A stretch of 64,000 bases of DNA from Rhineura floridana (Eukaryota; Chordata; Lepidosauria; Squamata; Rhineuridae), in contig NC_084487.1 of assembly GCF_030035675.1 (NCBI RefSeq), positions 68,285,486 through 68,349,485 on the forward strand, given 5' to 3'. Positions 23,746-34,846 of the stretch are shown here, in pieces. Under the pieces are notes generated by a model. The model saw only the letters and a program-made list of their open reading frames with translations, did no database searches and had not been told where the DNA came from. The translations under genes and the position numbers were made by a program. Numbering within the stretch: position 1 is the stretch's first letter; every line of letters begins with the position of its first letter.

Positions 23746-24149
23746 GAAACCGAGGGGTAGTTTGAGAACATGATTGCTTCCAATCCTCTTTTAGAACATA
23801 AGTGCAAATTAAAGTAAAATCATTACAGTAGCATTGTGAAAGTTCAATGGGCCAGCATATAGCAGCATGACTGGGCTAGTATGCATTTGGGTGAGTTATC
23901 TCTGCCAACAGCCACTGCAGGACTGAGGGTAAAGATCTTAATTTTGGCAGAAGGCCGTAGCTTGTGAACTTGTCTGCTACTAGGCAAAGGAAAACACTTT
24001 AGTGCTGCCAACATCTTCTAATAATGAATGTGATAACTTAGGTTGGTAGGTAGGTTAGAGACATGGGTCTGCCACAATTTCTATGTGTAGGATGACACTT
24101 TAACTCTACTGGCCCAGCAGCTGTTAGCCAAAGCCAAGTCTTAATAACA

Positions 24150-24995
24150 ATAATATTTATCACCCACCCTTCACCCAAAGGTCACAGTGTGGATCACAAC
24201 AGTTTTAAAATACATAATTAAAACCAGGTAAAACAACCTTAAATTGTACCACAAAATAGGGTGGGTCCTAAAAATGTACATCTCAGGTGTCAAAGGCCAG
24301 CGTGAAGAGCGCATCTTCAGTATTTGCCGAAAGCTGTATAGTGAAGGTGCCAGGTGCATCTGTGTAGGAAGGGAGCTCCACAACTTAGGGGCTGCCATGG
24401 AGAATGCCGTCTCCTGGGCTGCCATTCCCTGAGCTTCTGAGGGTGGCAGAACTACCAAAAGGGCTCCTCAACATCCAAGAGAGACTGAAGGTGGTCTTTC
24501 AGATATTTGGGACCCAAGTTGTTCAGGGCTTTAAACACTAGCATGAGTGTCTTAAACTAAAACCCCAAATGAACTAGCAACTAATGCAGCTGTCTTAGAA
24601 CAGGAGTTAGGAGTTCTCAATAGAACGTCAGCCAGTAGTCTGGCCACTGCATTTTGGACCAGTTGATATTTCCAAGTCATCTTCAAGGGCAGCTCCATGG
24701 AGAATGTATTGTAATAATCCAAACTGGAAGTTACCACAGCATAGAGTACGGTAGCCAAGTCATGTCTGTCAAACCGGGCCAAAGCTGGCAAACCAGCTTG
24801 AACTGGAAAAAGGGACTCCTAGCCACTGAGGCCACCTAAGCCCTCAGTGACTATGTTGGATGCAGGAGTATCTCCAAGCTGAGGATCTGCTCCTTCCAGG
24901 GGAGTGAAACCCAGTGTAGAACATGCTATCTCCCCACCTCCCAGGCATGAGAAATCTGGACACATAACACCTGTCTTCTCAGGATTCCTCCCATA
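24150..24995 (-). mobile_element. L2-type LINE fragment
   Basis: Minus-strand frames 24791-24552 (DRHDLATVLYAVVTSSLDYY, GLPLK-like ELPLKMTWKYQLVQNAVARL) and 24458-24171 (AFSMAAPKLWSSLPTQMHLA) are the C-terminal part of an L2 ORF2. The reversed 3' UTR begins near 24150. Diverged, with several stops. It ends at the hAT element at 25004. Confidence 0.8.
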
Positions 24996-25003
24996 GTACA
25001 GGG

Positions 25004-25413
25004 TAGGGGTGGCAAGATCTGTCAGTTTCAGTTCTCTCAGTTTCTCATTTTTCCAAACTTAAATTAAGTTTTCCACATATCTGCAGCAATTTATGATTTT
25101 TTTTTAAAAAAAACCTTATGAAAATTCTCCAGCATTTTAGTGCAAATTTCTCTTAATAAACACATTTTTGTAGGCAGTTTCGATGAATACAAATTTTTGC
25201 AAGCCATTTCTCCTAATATAATGTATTTTTATGTTTTAACTCATATTCATTTTTACACACTTTTGCCTTATATGCATTTTTGAAAACATTGGTGAACTGC
25301 ATTGCAAAAGTTGAACAAGTGTGCATTTTGAAGGATGGCTGTGTTTCAGAAAGAGTGAAATTGATCTATTCAGCTTGAAATGCAAACTGAATTGAAATTC
25401 TTGCCCATCCCTA
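25004..25413 (+). mobile_element. hAT-type non-autonomous DNA transposon
   Basis: Terminal inverted repeats TAGGGGTGGCAAGA at the left and TCTTGCCCATCCCTA (reverse) at the right. They are flanked by GTACAGGG and GTGCAGGG, an 8-bp target-site duplication with one change, as hAT elements make. There is no transposase frame. Confidence 0.8.
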
Positions 25414-26654
25414 GTGCAGGGGCCATCCATGTGCCTGTTGGCAAATGTGTGTGTATAGAGTTTCTCTTCTGAGATGTGTTGGAGATTAATGGCAGGGAAC
25501 ATAAAACTAGAAGACAGTCAAACACAAAAAACTATTGAATGCAGCTTGCACCCCAGCTCTCACCTGGGATAAAAACTTACTGCTTCCCCCATCTCCCACT
25601 CAGAAAGGGCACAGTTCCATGCTGAACTATCACTCTAGGGGCATGAAACTACATTCCACTAATGCACACCAATCCAGACCACCTCCAGCCTCTCATGCTG
25701 GAAGTGGCCTAGAGAAAACACTACAGTCCCTCCAGAGGGGAAAAAATCCAATACCACACATAAAACCCTGCCCTATAAAGCTAATTAAAAGGGGGTGATC
25801 CCTTGCCCTCATCACTCCCTGGAGACATGTGCCAAAGAGGTGCCTCCCAGGATTTCTCCCAGTGGCAGCCGCACCCACTGTCCCTGCCAGGCTTGCCTTA
25901 TATCCTCCCCTTCCCCAGCACGACTGCAAGGTCTGTTAGTTTGGGGAGTGCTATGGGCAGCTGCTTGTACTGGCATACAGTATGTTCATAGGATTGTGAT
26001 GTAAGACAACTAAAGTCACTGATGTGCCATGAACATAACTGGTGAGCAACTTGATACTCTGGAATGTAAAGAAACAGTTATGGTGAACTTCCTAGCAAAT
26101 TTTAAAATGGTGTTAGATACTTGGGAAGGAAAAACAACAACAATTGGAGCAGCAGTGGGTAATGTTAAAACATAGTAAGCCACCACTATATAGGACAAAT
26201 TCCCTGAAATGAGGATGCAAGAATCCAAGCTAAGAAGCCAAACTACTGACCATACTAATCCCATCTAGATGTCTTTACACTGCAAGCAGGAGGGGGAATG
26301 GGTAAGCTTAATGGAGTTTCCCAGTTAGGCTCTGCAGTAGAGCGGGGCTAGAAAACCTGGATTTCTTTAGATCCACTTACAGAATATTTTTTGTGGATTT
26401 TTTAAAGTGAAGCGGGGGGTCAAGATCTTCAGCCAAAGTTCAGGCAGCTGAGTTCTCAGTCTAGTTACTAGTGCTTGTATCTGAGTGAGTGCTACGAACC
26501 TGCATTTCAATAAAAAATAGTGGGAACCAGATGTGTCTTAAATGTATGTACAGACTACAGAAGTCTTGTGCTGGAAAGACTGCCCGTAGGGGGAACGGGA
26601 TGGGAAAGTTTTTGACAGAAATGGGATTCATATGAGGACACCTCCTTATTTTAG

Positions 26655-26784
26655 TGCACCTTCTCATCATCCTACAAGAAGTCCAAATACTTCAAAGTTT
26701 GCCCAAAAATTTGGAGGATCAGAGAAATGTTCCAGATGTGGCGATTCTGTGTATGCCGCTGAGAAAGTAATAGGAGCGGGCAAG
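26655..26784 (+). CDS. CSRP2: CSRP2 exon 4 (linker and LIM2, first half)
   Basis: Acceptor CTTATTTTAG, donor AAG|GTAAGG. The 130 bases complete Asn94 and give [20 protein letters not shown] then [20 protein letters not shown] and AGK. It carries the first zinc-binding pair (CSRC) of LIM2. The linker between the two LIM domains ([16 protein letters not shown]) is the most changed part compared with the mammalian form (PESVQPHRPTTNPNTS, from memory). Confidence 0.96.
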
Positions 26785-27368
26785 GTAAGGTGGCATCTGG
26801 TTGCAAATACCTTGGCAAGCAGCATTGACATGGTTCAGATTTATTAATTTTAGATACAATATTGATTTGTAAGTGTAGAGTAGTTTGCTTTTACAAGAGG
26901 TAACCAGATAGATGTTTGAGAAGGAAGAGATGTAGGGTTGAAATGGTGGTCAGTTGAATCCAATTTCTTCAAATATTTGTAGTTGAGTACATTTTCTGTT
27001 TCTGTCAGAATCGCTTTTAAAATATTCTTTAATGTTTTTAACCCTTTTTTAAAAAAAATGTTTTTAAAGCTTTAAAAAAATGTTTTTAACGTTGTTTTGT
27101 TTTAATTTATTTTAAGGTCTTTTTATGATGTTTTAAAGTGTTTTTAGCGTTTCTGTTTGCCGCCCTGGGCTCCTGCTGGGAGGAAGGGCGGGATATAAAT
27201 CGAATAATAAATAAATAAATTTTACTAAAAGACCAAACTCATTTGAATGAGTTAATTCTATGAAGACAATTGATTTTTCCATTATTATATTATCTGTTTT
27301 AAAACAAAGGCTTGGTTGTTTTTAATGGTACAGTATAGAAGTCTAAACTAACTCTGCTGTCTTTCTAG
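26785..27368 (+). other. CSRP2 intron
   Basis: 584 bp GT-AG intron, nearly half of it a LINE 3' end. Confidence 0.9.
26990..27232 (+). repeat. LINE 3' end (L2/CR1 type)
   Basis: Poly-T-rich 3' UTR ending 'CCGCCCTGGGCTCCTGCTGG', 'GAAGGGCGGGATATAAAT' and (AATA)n. The terminal block matches 4640-4700 and, reversed, 46040-46090. Confidence 0.7.
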
Positions 27369-27462
27369 CCTTGGCACAAAAACTGTTTTCGCTGTGCCAA
27401 GTGTGGGAAAAGTCTTGAATCAACAACTCTGACAGAGAAGGAAGGTGAAATATATTGCAAAG
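27369..27462 (+). CDS. CSRP2: CSRP2 exon 5 (LIM2, central part)
   Basis: Acceptor GTCTTTCTAG, donor G|GTAAGG. The 94 bases encode [20 protein letters not shown] then [11 protein letters not shown] and one base of the next glycine. This supplies the central H and C ligands of LIM2. The sequence is practically the same as the mammalian protein, which shows strong constraint. Confidence 0.97.
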
Positions 27463-28244
27463 GTAAGGTTAAGGCAAAGGATATAAAAATGACTTTGTCC
27501 AGAGTTGTCTTGTTTGATTTTAGGAAAGAATAAAGGCATCAATTGTGCTTTCTTCAAATGGATACTTTCTCAGTGACACTTAATTTTTAAATTTTTAATT
27601 TAATTTTAATAATATTTGTATACCGCTTAATATACAAAATCCTTAAGCGGTTTACATAAAATACCATAACGTCATAAAAAAGAATATACATACAACATTA
27701 TACACAGAAATAGATCAGTAAAAACAGAGAATCCATCAATAAAACATTAAATATCAATAAATAAACCAGCAGTGTGATTAATCTTAGGAGCCTATGTAAC
27801 TGCATAGCAATAATGTGCAAGGCTGATGGGAACTTCATGCAGAGAGAGCTTTACACAGCAGGGGCCAGTCAAATGACAGTTGTTTGATGTCGTAGTGAAT
27901 GAGATATTCCCTGTGCCACTGTCACTTGAAAAGGTTGGCACATAGATGGTCTCCATGCTGGTGGCTTCACAGCACACGTGGAGATTAACTAATGAAGATG
28001 TCAGGTTCTCATTTAATAAAATATCTGAATTGTTGTGGATGGTGTGGTGACAATTGGTTACCAACCAAGGGATTTTTATAGCAGTTTCTTTCAAAAGTGA
28101 CACCTGTATAGGTATACAGGAATATTTCCCCCTGGATTACGGTAAAATCTCACTTTTACAAAAATAAAAAATGTTCTGTTAATAAGTTTTATCACCTATC
28201 TTATTGTCAGAAATGAATTAATAGTTGACTCTTTATCATTGCAG
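27463..28244 (+). other. CSRP2 intron
   Basis: 782 bp GT-AG intron. At 27575-27760 a reversed LINE 3' end is visible; the rest is unassigned. Confidence 0.9.
27575..27760 (-). repeat. LINE 3'-end fragment
   Basis: 'TTGTATACCGCTTAATATAC' and 'AAGCGGTTTACATAAAAT' match the reversed 3' end of L2-like LINEs (compare 36735-36800 and 43560-43610). Diverged. Confidence 0.6.
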
Positions 28245-28321
28245 GTTGTTATGCAAAGAACTTTGGCCCTAAAGGATTTGGCTACGGCCAGGGAGCTGGT
28301 GCTCTTGTTCATGCTCAGTGA
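28245..28321 (+). CDS. CSRP2: CSRP2 last coding exon (end of LIM2)
   Basis: Acceptor TATCATTGCAG. The 77 bases encode [20 protein letters not shown] then LVHAQ and TGA. It ends LIM2 and the second glycine-rich repeat. The five coding exons sum to 582 bases, 193 codons plus stop, exactly the known CSRP2 length, with every phase matching. The LVHAQ end separates it from CSRP1 (LVHSE). Confidence 0.97.
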
Positions 28322-28510
28322 TTTGCTAATATCATTGCACTGAAATGGTTCTGTAATTACAGGATAAAACTTAAATGCTACTAATTACTGTGAAACTGAT
28401 AGTGTCCTGTGCTATTGCTTTGTCTTAAAGTATTGCATATTTCCAAGCCTTAAAGCACACTTTTACATGCCCTGTTAATTGATTTCAATAAAACCTTGTA
28501 TTTAGAAGAT
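28322..28510 (+). other. CSRP2 3' UTR with poly(A) signal
   Basis: Short AT-rich 3' UTR. AATAAA at 28487-28492 is the first canonical signal after the stop. The cleavage site is expected 10-30 bases later. Confidence 0.7.
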
Positions 28511-30093
28511 TAATGCATTGAAAGGTTTGCTGGAGAAAATTGTTATGCACCTACTGCTTACAGAACTATATATATTGCTTTCCTAGAGACATTTGAAGTG
28601 TGGCATTAGATGATTGCTGCCTAAACAAGCACTTCATGGTGACATGGGAAAATTGGAGTACAAGCATGTTAATCCACTATAGCCAAAGATGTTAAGGATT
28701 CACAATAGCCCTGTTCAGGCATTAACCTCCCTAATTATTCCAAGTGCTGAGAATAATAAGGGGTAGGGAGAAAGAAAATGGTGAATGCTCAGTGGCCATG
28801 AGGGAGGTAACTTCTAAAGCAGATTGCCTCCATACTCATAGAGCCTCTATGATTTAGAATCCTGATGTTGCAGGACTCTAAATTGCATGGGGAGACCCCA
28901 CAAGTAGAGCAGATTCCAGTCTGGAGGATGGAATCATGCTAGAGGAAGTTGGGCCAACCAGCATGTTCTCACCCTGCCCCTCTTGTAGTTTTAATCACAG
29001 GGGATGAATACCTGAATAGGACTAATCTAAATGTCCTAACATATACTTTTAGTAGCAGTAGTGCTCTTTCTCTAGCCCATGCCAAAGTGGCCTGCTTTTA
29101 TAGCATATATGCATGTAGTGTTGAATAAAATCACATGTTTTAGACTTCTGTTCTATTTCACTGCAGGACTAGGAAAAGAACCATGGTTTGGAACCCAAGA
29201 TGTTTAACTTAGGAAACTTCCGTTCTGTGACCTTCCTTATCTTTCCCCCTTGCATTGTAGCTGCCACTGTGGAGTGTCATAAGGCTCTCTGGAGAGAGAT
29301 TGGGTGGGGCACAAGGGGAGAAAACTCTATGAACTCTCTTGAGTTTACTATGGAATCCAAGCCTATGTTAAAGGCTACATTTATTAGAACATGAAAGCCT
29401 GAAGTTTTGTCCTTACTCTTTTGAAGATTGATGTTTTGAATAGCCTGTAGTGTTAGCGCACAGCCATTATGTTGCACTATAGGTAATTGGCTCGGGTTAC
29501 AATGTTTTGGATTATATATGGGAACAAAAGTGTCATTCAGAAAGTGTTAGACATTTGAAAAGGGACCAGCACATCCAACCACTTACTTGCGTATCTCCAA
29601 GGTAAAGCAGTTCACCAAGGCAGTTATTTCAAGGGACTGAAGCAGGCAGGACAATTACAGAGAAACCAAAGTTTTTATTTGTTAAATAAATGTCTTACCC
29701 AAAGTGTGAAGTTTTTTTTGTTAGACAGCTAAAATGCTTTGTTTCGGTAACTTGTTCCCCTCGCTGTGCTTCCTTATTAAGTTTCACTATAGGGGCTTAA
29801 ACTGCTAAACACATAAGACCTATGGGCTTGCTATTTTTTGCAGGATGAACTGGGTTAATATATATATCACTTCAAGCAAAGATGCTATTTTGCTTTTGTT
29901 AATCATTCAAGTTTGCTTGATATGCTTATGTACATCATGTGTGTTCTATAACTTTGCTTCAAAAATTTCAGAAGTATACATGTCAACAATAAATGGTTAG
30001 ACTGTCAATGAAATGACTTCATGTCTCCTTTCAAAATCAACTGTGTGTGGTGTACAATGCTTAACAAGGATCCCCTACTCAGGGTACTAATTA
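28511..30093. other. Intergenic, no gene recognised
   Basis: Between the tail-to-tail ends of CSRP2 and ZDHHC17. No recognised repeat or RNA gene. Some of this could belong to longer CSRP2 3' UTR forms (further AATAAA at about 29122 and 29988). Confidence 0.4.
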
Positions 30094-30419
30094 CAGTAAT
30101 ACCTCAGTTAATGAATCCTCCAAACACAAAACTCCTTTTAACAAAAGGTTTTTTAAAGGTGAAACTGACCAGCTTTGCTATCAGTTAACTGCTAAGCCTG
30201 TGTGTTTTGCTTTGCATTAAAGTGATCTCTTGCTTTTGAGGGCTGCTGAGGGAAGGATCCAATATGATTCAGGGGTGGAGGTGGGTGCCCAGTAGGCACT
30301 TTTAAAAGTCTCTGTTGAAACTGCTCCCACCATCTATGAGTGGGTGTAGGAACTTACCCCTATTTTTATGTTATTCCTATCTCCACTTCTTTAACACAAG
30401 CAATGTCTGAGTATTACTG
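30094..30419 (+). mobile_element. Tigger/pogo-like MITE
   Basis: Ends CAGTAATACCTCAG and CTGAGTATTACTG are inverted repeats, flanked by TA on both sides as mariner/pogo elements leave. There is no transposase frame in the 326 bp. Confidence 0.7.
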
Positions 30420-30421
30420 TA

Positions 30422-31382
30422 CTCTTCAATTTGGTGTTCTTTTACACCCATATAATTAAGAAACCTAGGCCAGGTGCACATAACCAGGTGCAGTGGGATC
30501 AAATACAGCCATTTTAAGAGCAATAAAAAGCTTATGTAAGTCACATGACTTGATCATAAGCAATTTTCAATTTTTACTTTTTTAAAACCACAAGTAGCCT
30601 GGAGGTTATAATAAAAAGGGGGAGAGAGCTGAAACTAACAAGAAGAAAGCCATCAATTATGGCTGTTGAATTGAAACGCTAAAGGCATAGGTGAAGATAG
30701 GAATTTCTACAGAGGAGGGAGCAAAAACAAATGGCTTTTAATCATCAAAAATGTGAGAATTGCTTTCACATTAATTTGAAGTGCTGAAAACACAGGAGAT
30801 ACTTGCTATTTTTCAAGCTAGTACAATGTTTGCGTGAATGATTCTGTACTAGAGAAATGACCCTGGCATGTGATAAGCGATTACTAAAGTTCAGAAACTT
30901 CTTGGTCCTTTGTGCAATTGTCCACAAGCTACTGGGATAACAGAGGTACAGATTGTATAAACTGGTACGTCTGCAAGTTCACATCAACCTGCATTATTAA
31001 ACAGCACTTTTGTCAGACAGCTGTTTTCATGCCCTCTTATGAAGGTGACAGCTTCAGCAAGGGCAGAAAGCTTTTAAATGTGGCTCTGTTGGCAGGCATA
31101 TAAAGTGATCATCCTGAAAAGTACATACAAAAGAGACCATTATCAACACCGCAATTCTATTTCTACATGTTCAGAGTGACATTCCGCTTTACATCTGTGG
31201 CTTAAATTCAACCTGTGGATGGAAGATACATGGTGGCAGTTGTAGTTTGAACTTTGATATGTCATATGTCAGGTAAATTGAAAGGGGGGATGCCTCACAC
31301 AGGAGAATGGGGGCAATTTTGGATCTGAATAGTCAACCCCTGCTGTGGAACATAATTGTTGTTGAAAGCTTCCTGCATGGTA
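30422..31382. other. Intergenic, no gene recognised
   Basis: Non-coding sequence without a recognised repeat. Confidence 0.4.
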
Positions 31383-31566
31383 ACTGGGAAGATGCTCAGT
31401 GCTAGAGCATCTGCCTTCCATGCAGAAGGTCCCAGGTTCAATCCACAGCATTTCCAGGCTGGGCTGGGATCCAGTCTGGAACCCTGGAGAGCCATTGCCA
31501 GTCAGTGTAGACAATACTGAGCTAGATAGATCAATGATCTGAATCAGGATACGGCAGCTTCCTTGG
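31383..31566 (+). repeat. tRNA-derived SINE (second family)
   Basis: 'GCTCAGTGCTAGAGCATCTG', then 'CAGAAGGTCCCAGGTTCAAT' (B-box) and 'ATACGGCAGCTTCCTT'. The same family as the copy at 39492-39820 and different from the BovB-tailed SINE. Full-length looking. Confidence 0.75.
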
Positions 31567-31884
31567 CCCTCACAAAGAAGAGAAACATGCAACCACAAGG
31601 TTGGCTTAAGAATGATCATAGGTGCAACATGTCCCCAAAACTAAGAACAAAACAATCTGCTCTACTAGTCAGGGTAAACCCACACACCAGTGTCTATTCA
31701 CTTAGGCAATGATGGGCTTTTAGGAGGAACCTCCTAACCTAGCACCCCCAACCTATCTCCAGCAAAACAGCCTACCTCCTACTTGATGGAGAGGTGAGCT
31801 CCTGTGTGTTGTGGGCCACTGCAGTAACAAGCAGGGAGAAAGAGCAAAACGACTGCAAAAATAAATACAAACACTAGCATCTAG

Positions 31885-34707
31885 GAGATAGGTATTTATT
31901 TGATTAATAACTTACAAAAAATGACAGTTTTAATTTATGTAAGGAGTGCTATTTTATTAAACATTTTACCAATTTTGTTCACAATGTAATACATCAATAT
32001 TTTGACAGTAGTAAAATAATGGTTGGCACAGTCATAAATAAGGTAAAAACAAAAATATTTTAAAACAGTGATGCTCTTATTCATATTAACCAGAAAACTT
32101 AAAACTTGCAAAACAAATTAGCTTACTCAGGGCAGAAACAAAATTTTCATTTGCTTGTTCAGTATTAGATGAATGAATATCCATCTTCTAATCAATTTGA
32201 ATCATTTTCATGCAGCTGTCTAGAATGTGTTCTGCTGCAATATAACAAATTTCCTGGCAGAAAAAAATGCTGCATAGATACTTTCCCCACCTATCAGATT
32301 CCAGACTATATACCTCAGCATCTCTGACTACTAGAATTATTCTAGATACCCCAAATATAGAACTTCTGGGTAATTCTAACACCATTATATTTTCTTTTTG
32401 CCAATTTTGCAGCATATAGTCAAAACAAAATTTACACTACGTTTTCGGCTCAACTGAAGTAGGATTTACATTGATTATCAAGGACACAATTTTTACAATT
32501 ATTTGTGGACGCAGCCCATATGGTATACATTATTGTAACTGGAGCTTTAGCAAATAGATTACAGAGGTCTTTTAACAACAAATGATATGCTGCAGAACTA
32601 CAATTTCTCCAAAAGGGAGTCAACTCCATGTAATGTAAAATAAGGGGGGGGGAAGACTTTGTCCAAACTTATTCAGCTTTGAAACTAAAATTACAAGTAA
32701 TGTAAGAATAATATATTCTTGTTATAGTTCTAAATTGTATCTGACAAAATGGCATAGGCCTTTTGCCACCCCTGGACCCAACTTCACTCTCTTCCCCTCA
32801 AAAACAGTTGTCAAAGGTAAGGTTGAATTTTTGTCAGTATTAAACATTCAAAGTACATTAATGTTGTACTTATGTAAATCTTGATATCTGGTACTTGCAA
32901 ACTATGCACACCTGGTGATCAAAGAAACAGCTAGAGGAAAAAAAGTATACTTGCAAATACTGAACATCAACTATTTACAGTTTCACTGCTCCTCTTACTA
33001 AGGCAAGGGGCGGAAATACCACTAGATTGCTTTAATGCCTGTAATCTGAATATTACAGGAAATGCTATTTTTGCCGAGCATTAAACATGCAGTGAAATTG
33101 CAGGGTACAGTGCCTATTAACAGCAATATTGATCATTACTAAAAAGCCCATTAGATAACTTCCTACATTTTTGGTTGGATAAAACGAAATGAGCAGCTTT
33201 TAAATATACTAACACACACGCCCACACACTCACAAACAGAAAACTATTTGATAAATTATTTATATACAGACACACATTCTTTACACTGGTCTCTTATCTG
33301 TATTAAGGTCCCCCTCCCCAAATCCCCCTCACAGGATTCTCGAACCACTATGTTGCTACAGCACTTAAAAGAGAACTAAACAGATTTTTCAAGTCTCTCT
33401 GTAAACAATAGTTTTAAGGAAGCAGTTTTAAGGAATATATAAAAATGCTGTAACAAAATCAGTGCATCACAATCAAGAAGAAAAACTTTTCTGGAATGCA
33501 ACTTCATACCACTCCTTATATTCCAGATGTAGTTGGGTTTGATAACTTGAGACAAACAAAAGTTAAGGGTGTTTTCCCACCTGCAATTACCATATTCTTG
33601 AAGAAGCCCTGTTATGTTTTTCACATAGAGGTGCTACAAAGAAATTACAACTTTCTTTAGCTTGAATTCCATCATTTTATGTAAAATGAAAAAAGTTACT
33701 TTTTAATCAGTTTTTACTTGTTCAGCAACCACATCCAAATTAATTGCAGTCATATCCTTTTTTCCTATTATTGAGAGTTTGCACTTTCACTCTTTGGTTC
33801 CACCTATATAAGTTCTTATGTTTTCCAACACTCCAACGACTCTAGAATATATAATGCAGAGCTGTACCTACTATGTAGGTACCAACATTTCACTGACTGC
33901 ATATATTACATATTCAGTTTTTGAAAATGATTATGCTATATTTTATTTTATGGTCTAATTTTTAACAGTATCCTCATGCACCTAAGTGGGGCTTTATACT
34001 GGGCAAAAGAGATGTACTTTTATGCAACTCACCTCCCCCGAATGTACAACTTCACACAAAACTTATTACGAGTAACTTAACTGTATCAGAAACAAGACAG
34101 CTTTAACATTTACGTAACAGTTTTGTGACTAACATCCTTCTGTGTCCTGTTTCAACAACTTCACACTTTATAGCGGATTCCCAATAAGACCACATGATTC
34201 TTCGGAGTATTGAATGCACATTTTCAATGCACATAATACTATAGCAAATCTATACAAAAATTCCATTACAGGAAATATAATACAGTGATCTCAAAGTCTG
34301 ACTGCTTTGAAAAATTTGACTTTAATTCTAATGGAATTGTTCAAATTATGAAATAAATATTTAATGTTCAGCACAGCATGACTTTAATACGTTTGTATTT
34401 TAATAATCTCATGCCCCATTGTGAAAGCAGTTAAAAGGAAAGAAAATGATGTGAATATGTCTTTGTGAATCATTCTCATGGTAAGAACAGTTAAAATCCC
34501 TTTTTCATCTTCCTCCTCATTGTCAGGATTGGCAGTTTATTCTGTCCTTTGTTTGCATCTGTTAATAAAACTGATGTAGAGAAGGTACCATCAGATTCAC
34601 TGCTAGCTCTATCCATAGCATGCTACTGTTCAAGAGATGTGGATTCGAGAGAAACAAATTTTCAGGCACCACTCAGATATGATATGCTCACAAGTTAGAG
34701 GTGTATG
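31885..34707 (-). other. ZDHHC17: ZDHHC17 3' UTR (inferred)
   Basis: About 2.8 kb of AT-rich sequence follows the ZDHHC17 stop codon on the minus strand without any recognised repeat, unlike the rest of the window. AATAAA (reverse of TTTATT at 31895-31900) gives a plausible end. Other TTTATT motifs inside could give shorter forms. The long 3' UTR of mammalian ZDHHC17 is similar in size, from memory. The exact end is inferred. Confidence 0.6.
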
Positions 34708-34846
34708 TTACACTAGCTGGTAGCCATTTCCAGATGTTTGGTCATATTCTATTGTATACTGTCTTGTCCAGTCCACAACAACAGGACGAAAAAGACCACA
34801 GCATCTGAATTCAAAGAAGTCTATAATGTTTCTTATGCATCCATGG
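34708..34846 (-). CDS. ZDHHC17: ZDHHC17 last coding exon
   Basis: Minus-strand acceptor TTTTTCAG before 34846, stop TAA at 34710-34708. It completes Asn and encodes HGCIRNIIDFFEFRCCGLFR then PVVVDWTRQYTIEYDQTSGN and GYQLV. This is the cytosolic tail after the last membrane segment. The phase (one base plus 46 codons including the stop) fits the exon at 38285-38379. The C-terminus is recognisable as ZDHHC17 and differs from ZDHHC13. Confidence 0.95.

Larger units (their letters stand above)
20883..26654 (+). other. CSRP2 intron
   Basis: GT-AG intron of 5,772 bp carrying a LINE 3' end (21600-21765), a long CR1 (22085-23745), an L2 fragment (24150-24995) and a hAT element (25004-25413). The segments 20883-21595, 23746-24149 and 25422-26654 hold nothing I recognise. 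Confidence 0.9.

Noticed and set aside
31383-31450. tRNA gene
   Set aside because: Same reason: tRNA-like head of a SINE family that recurs at 39492.
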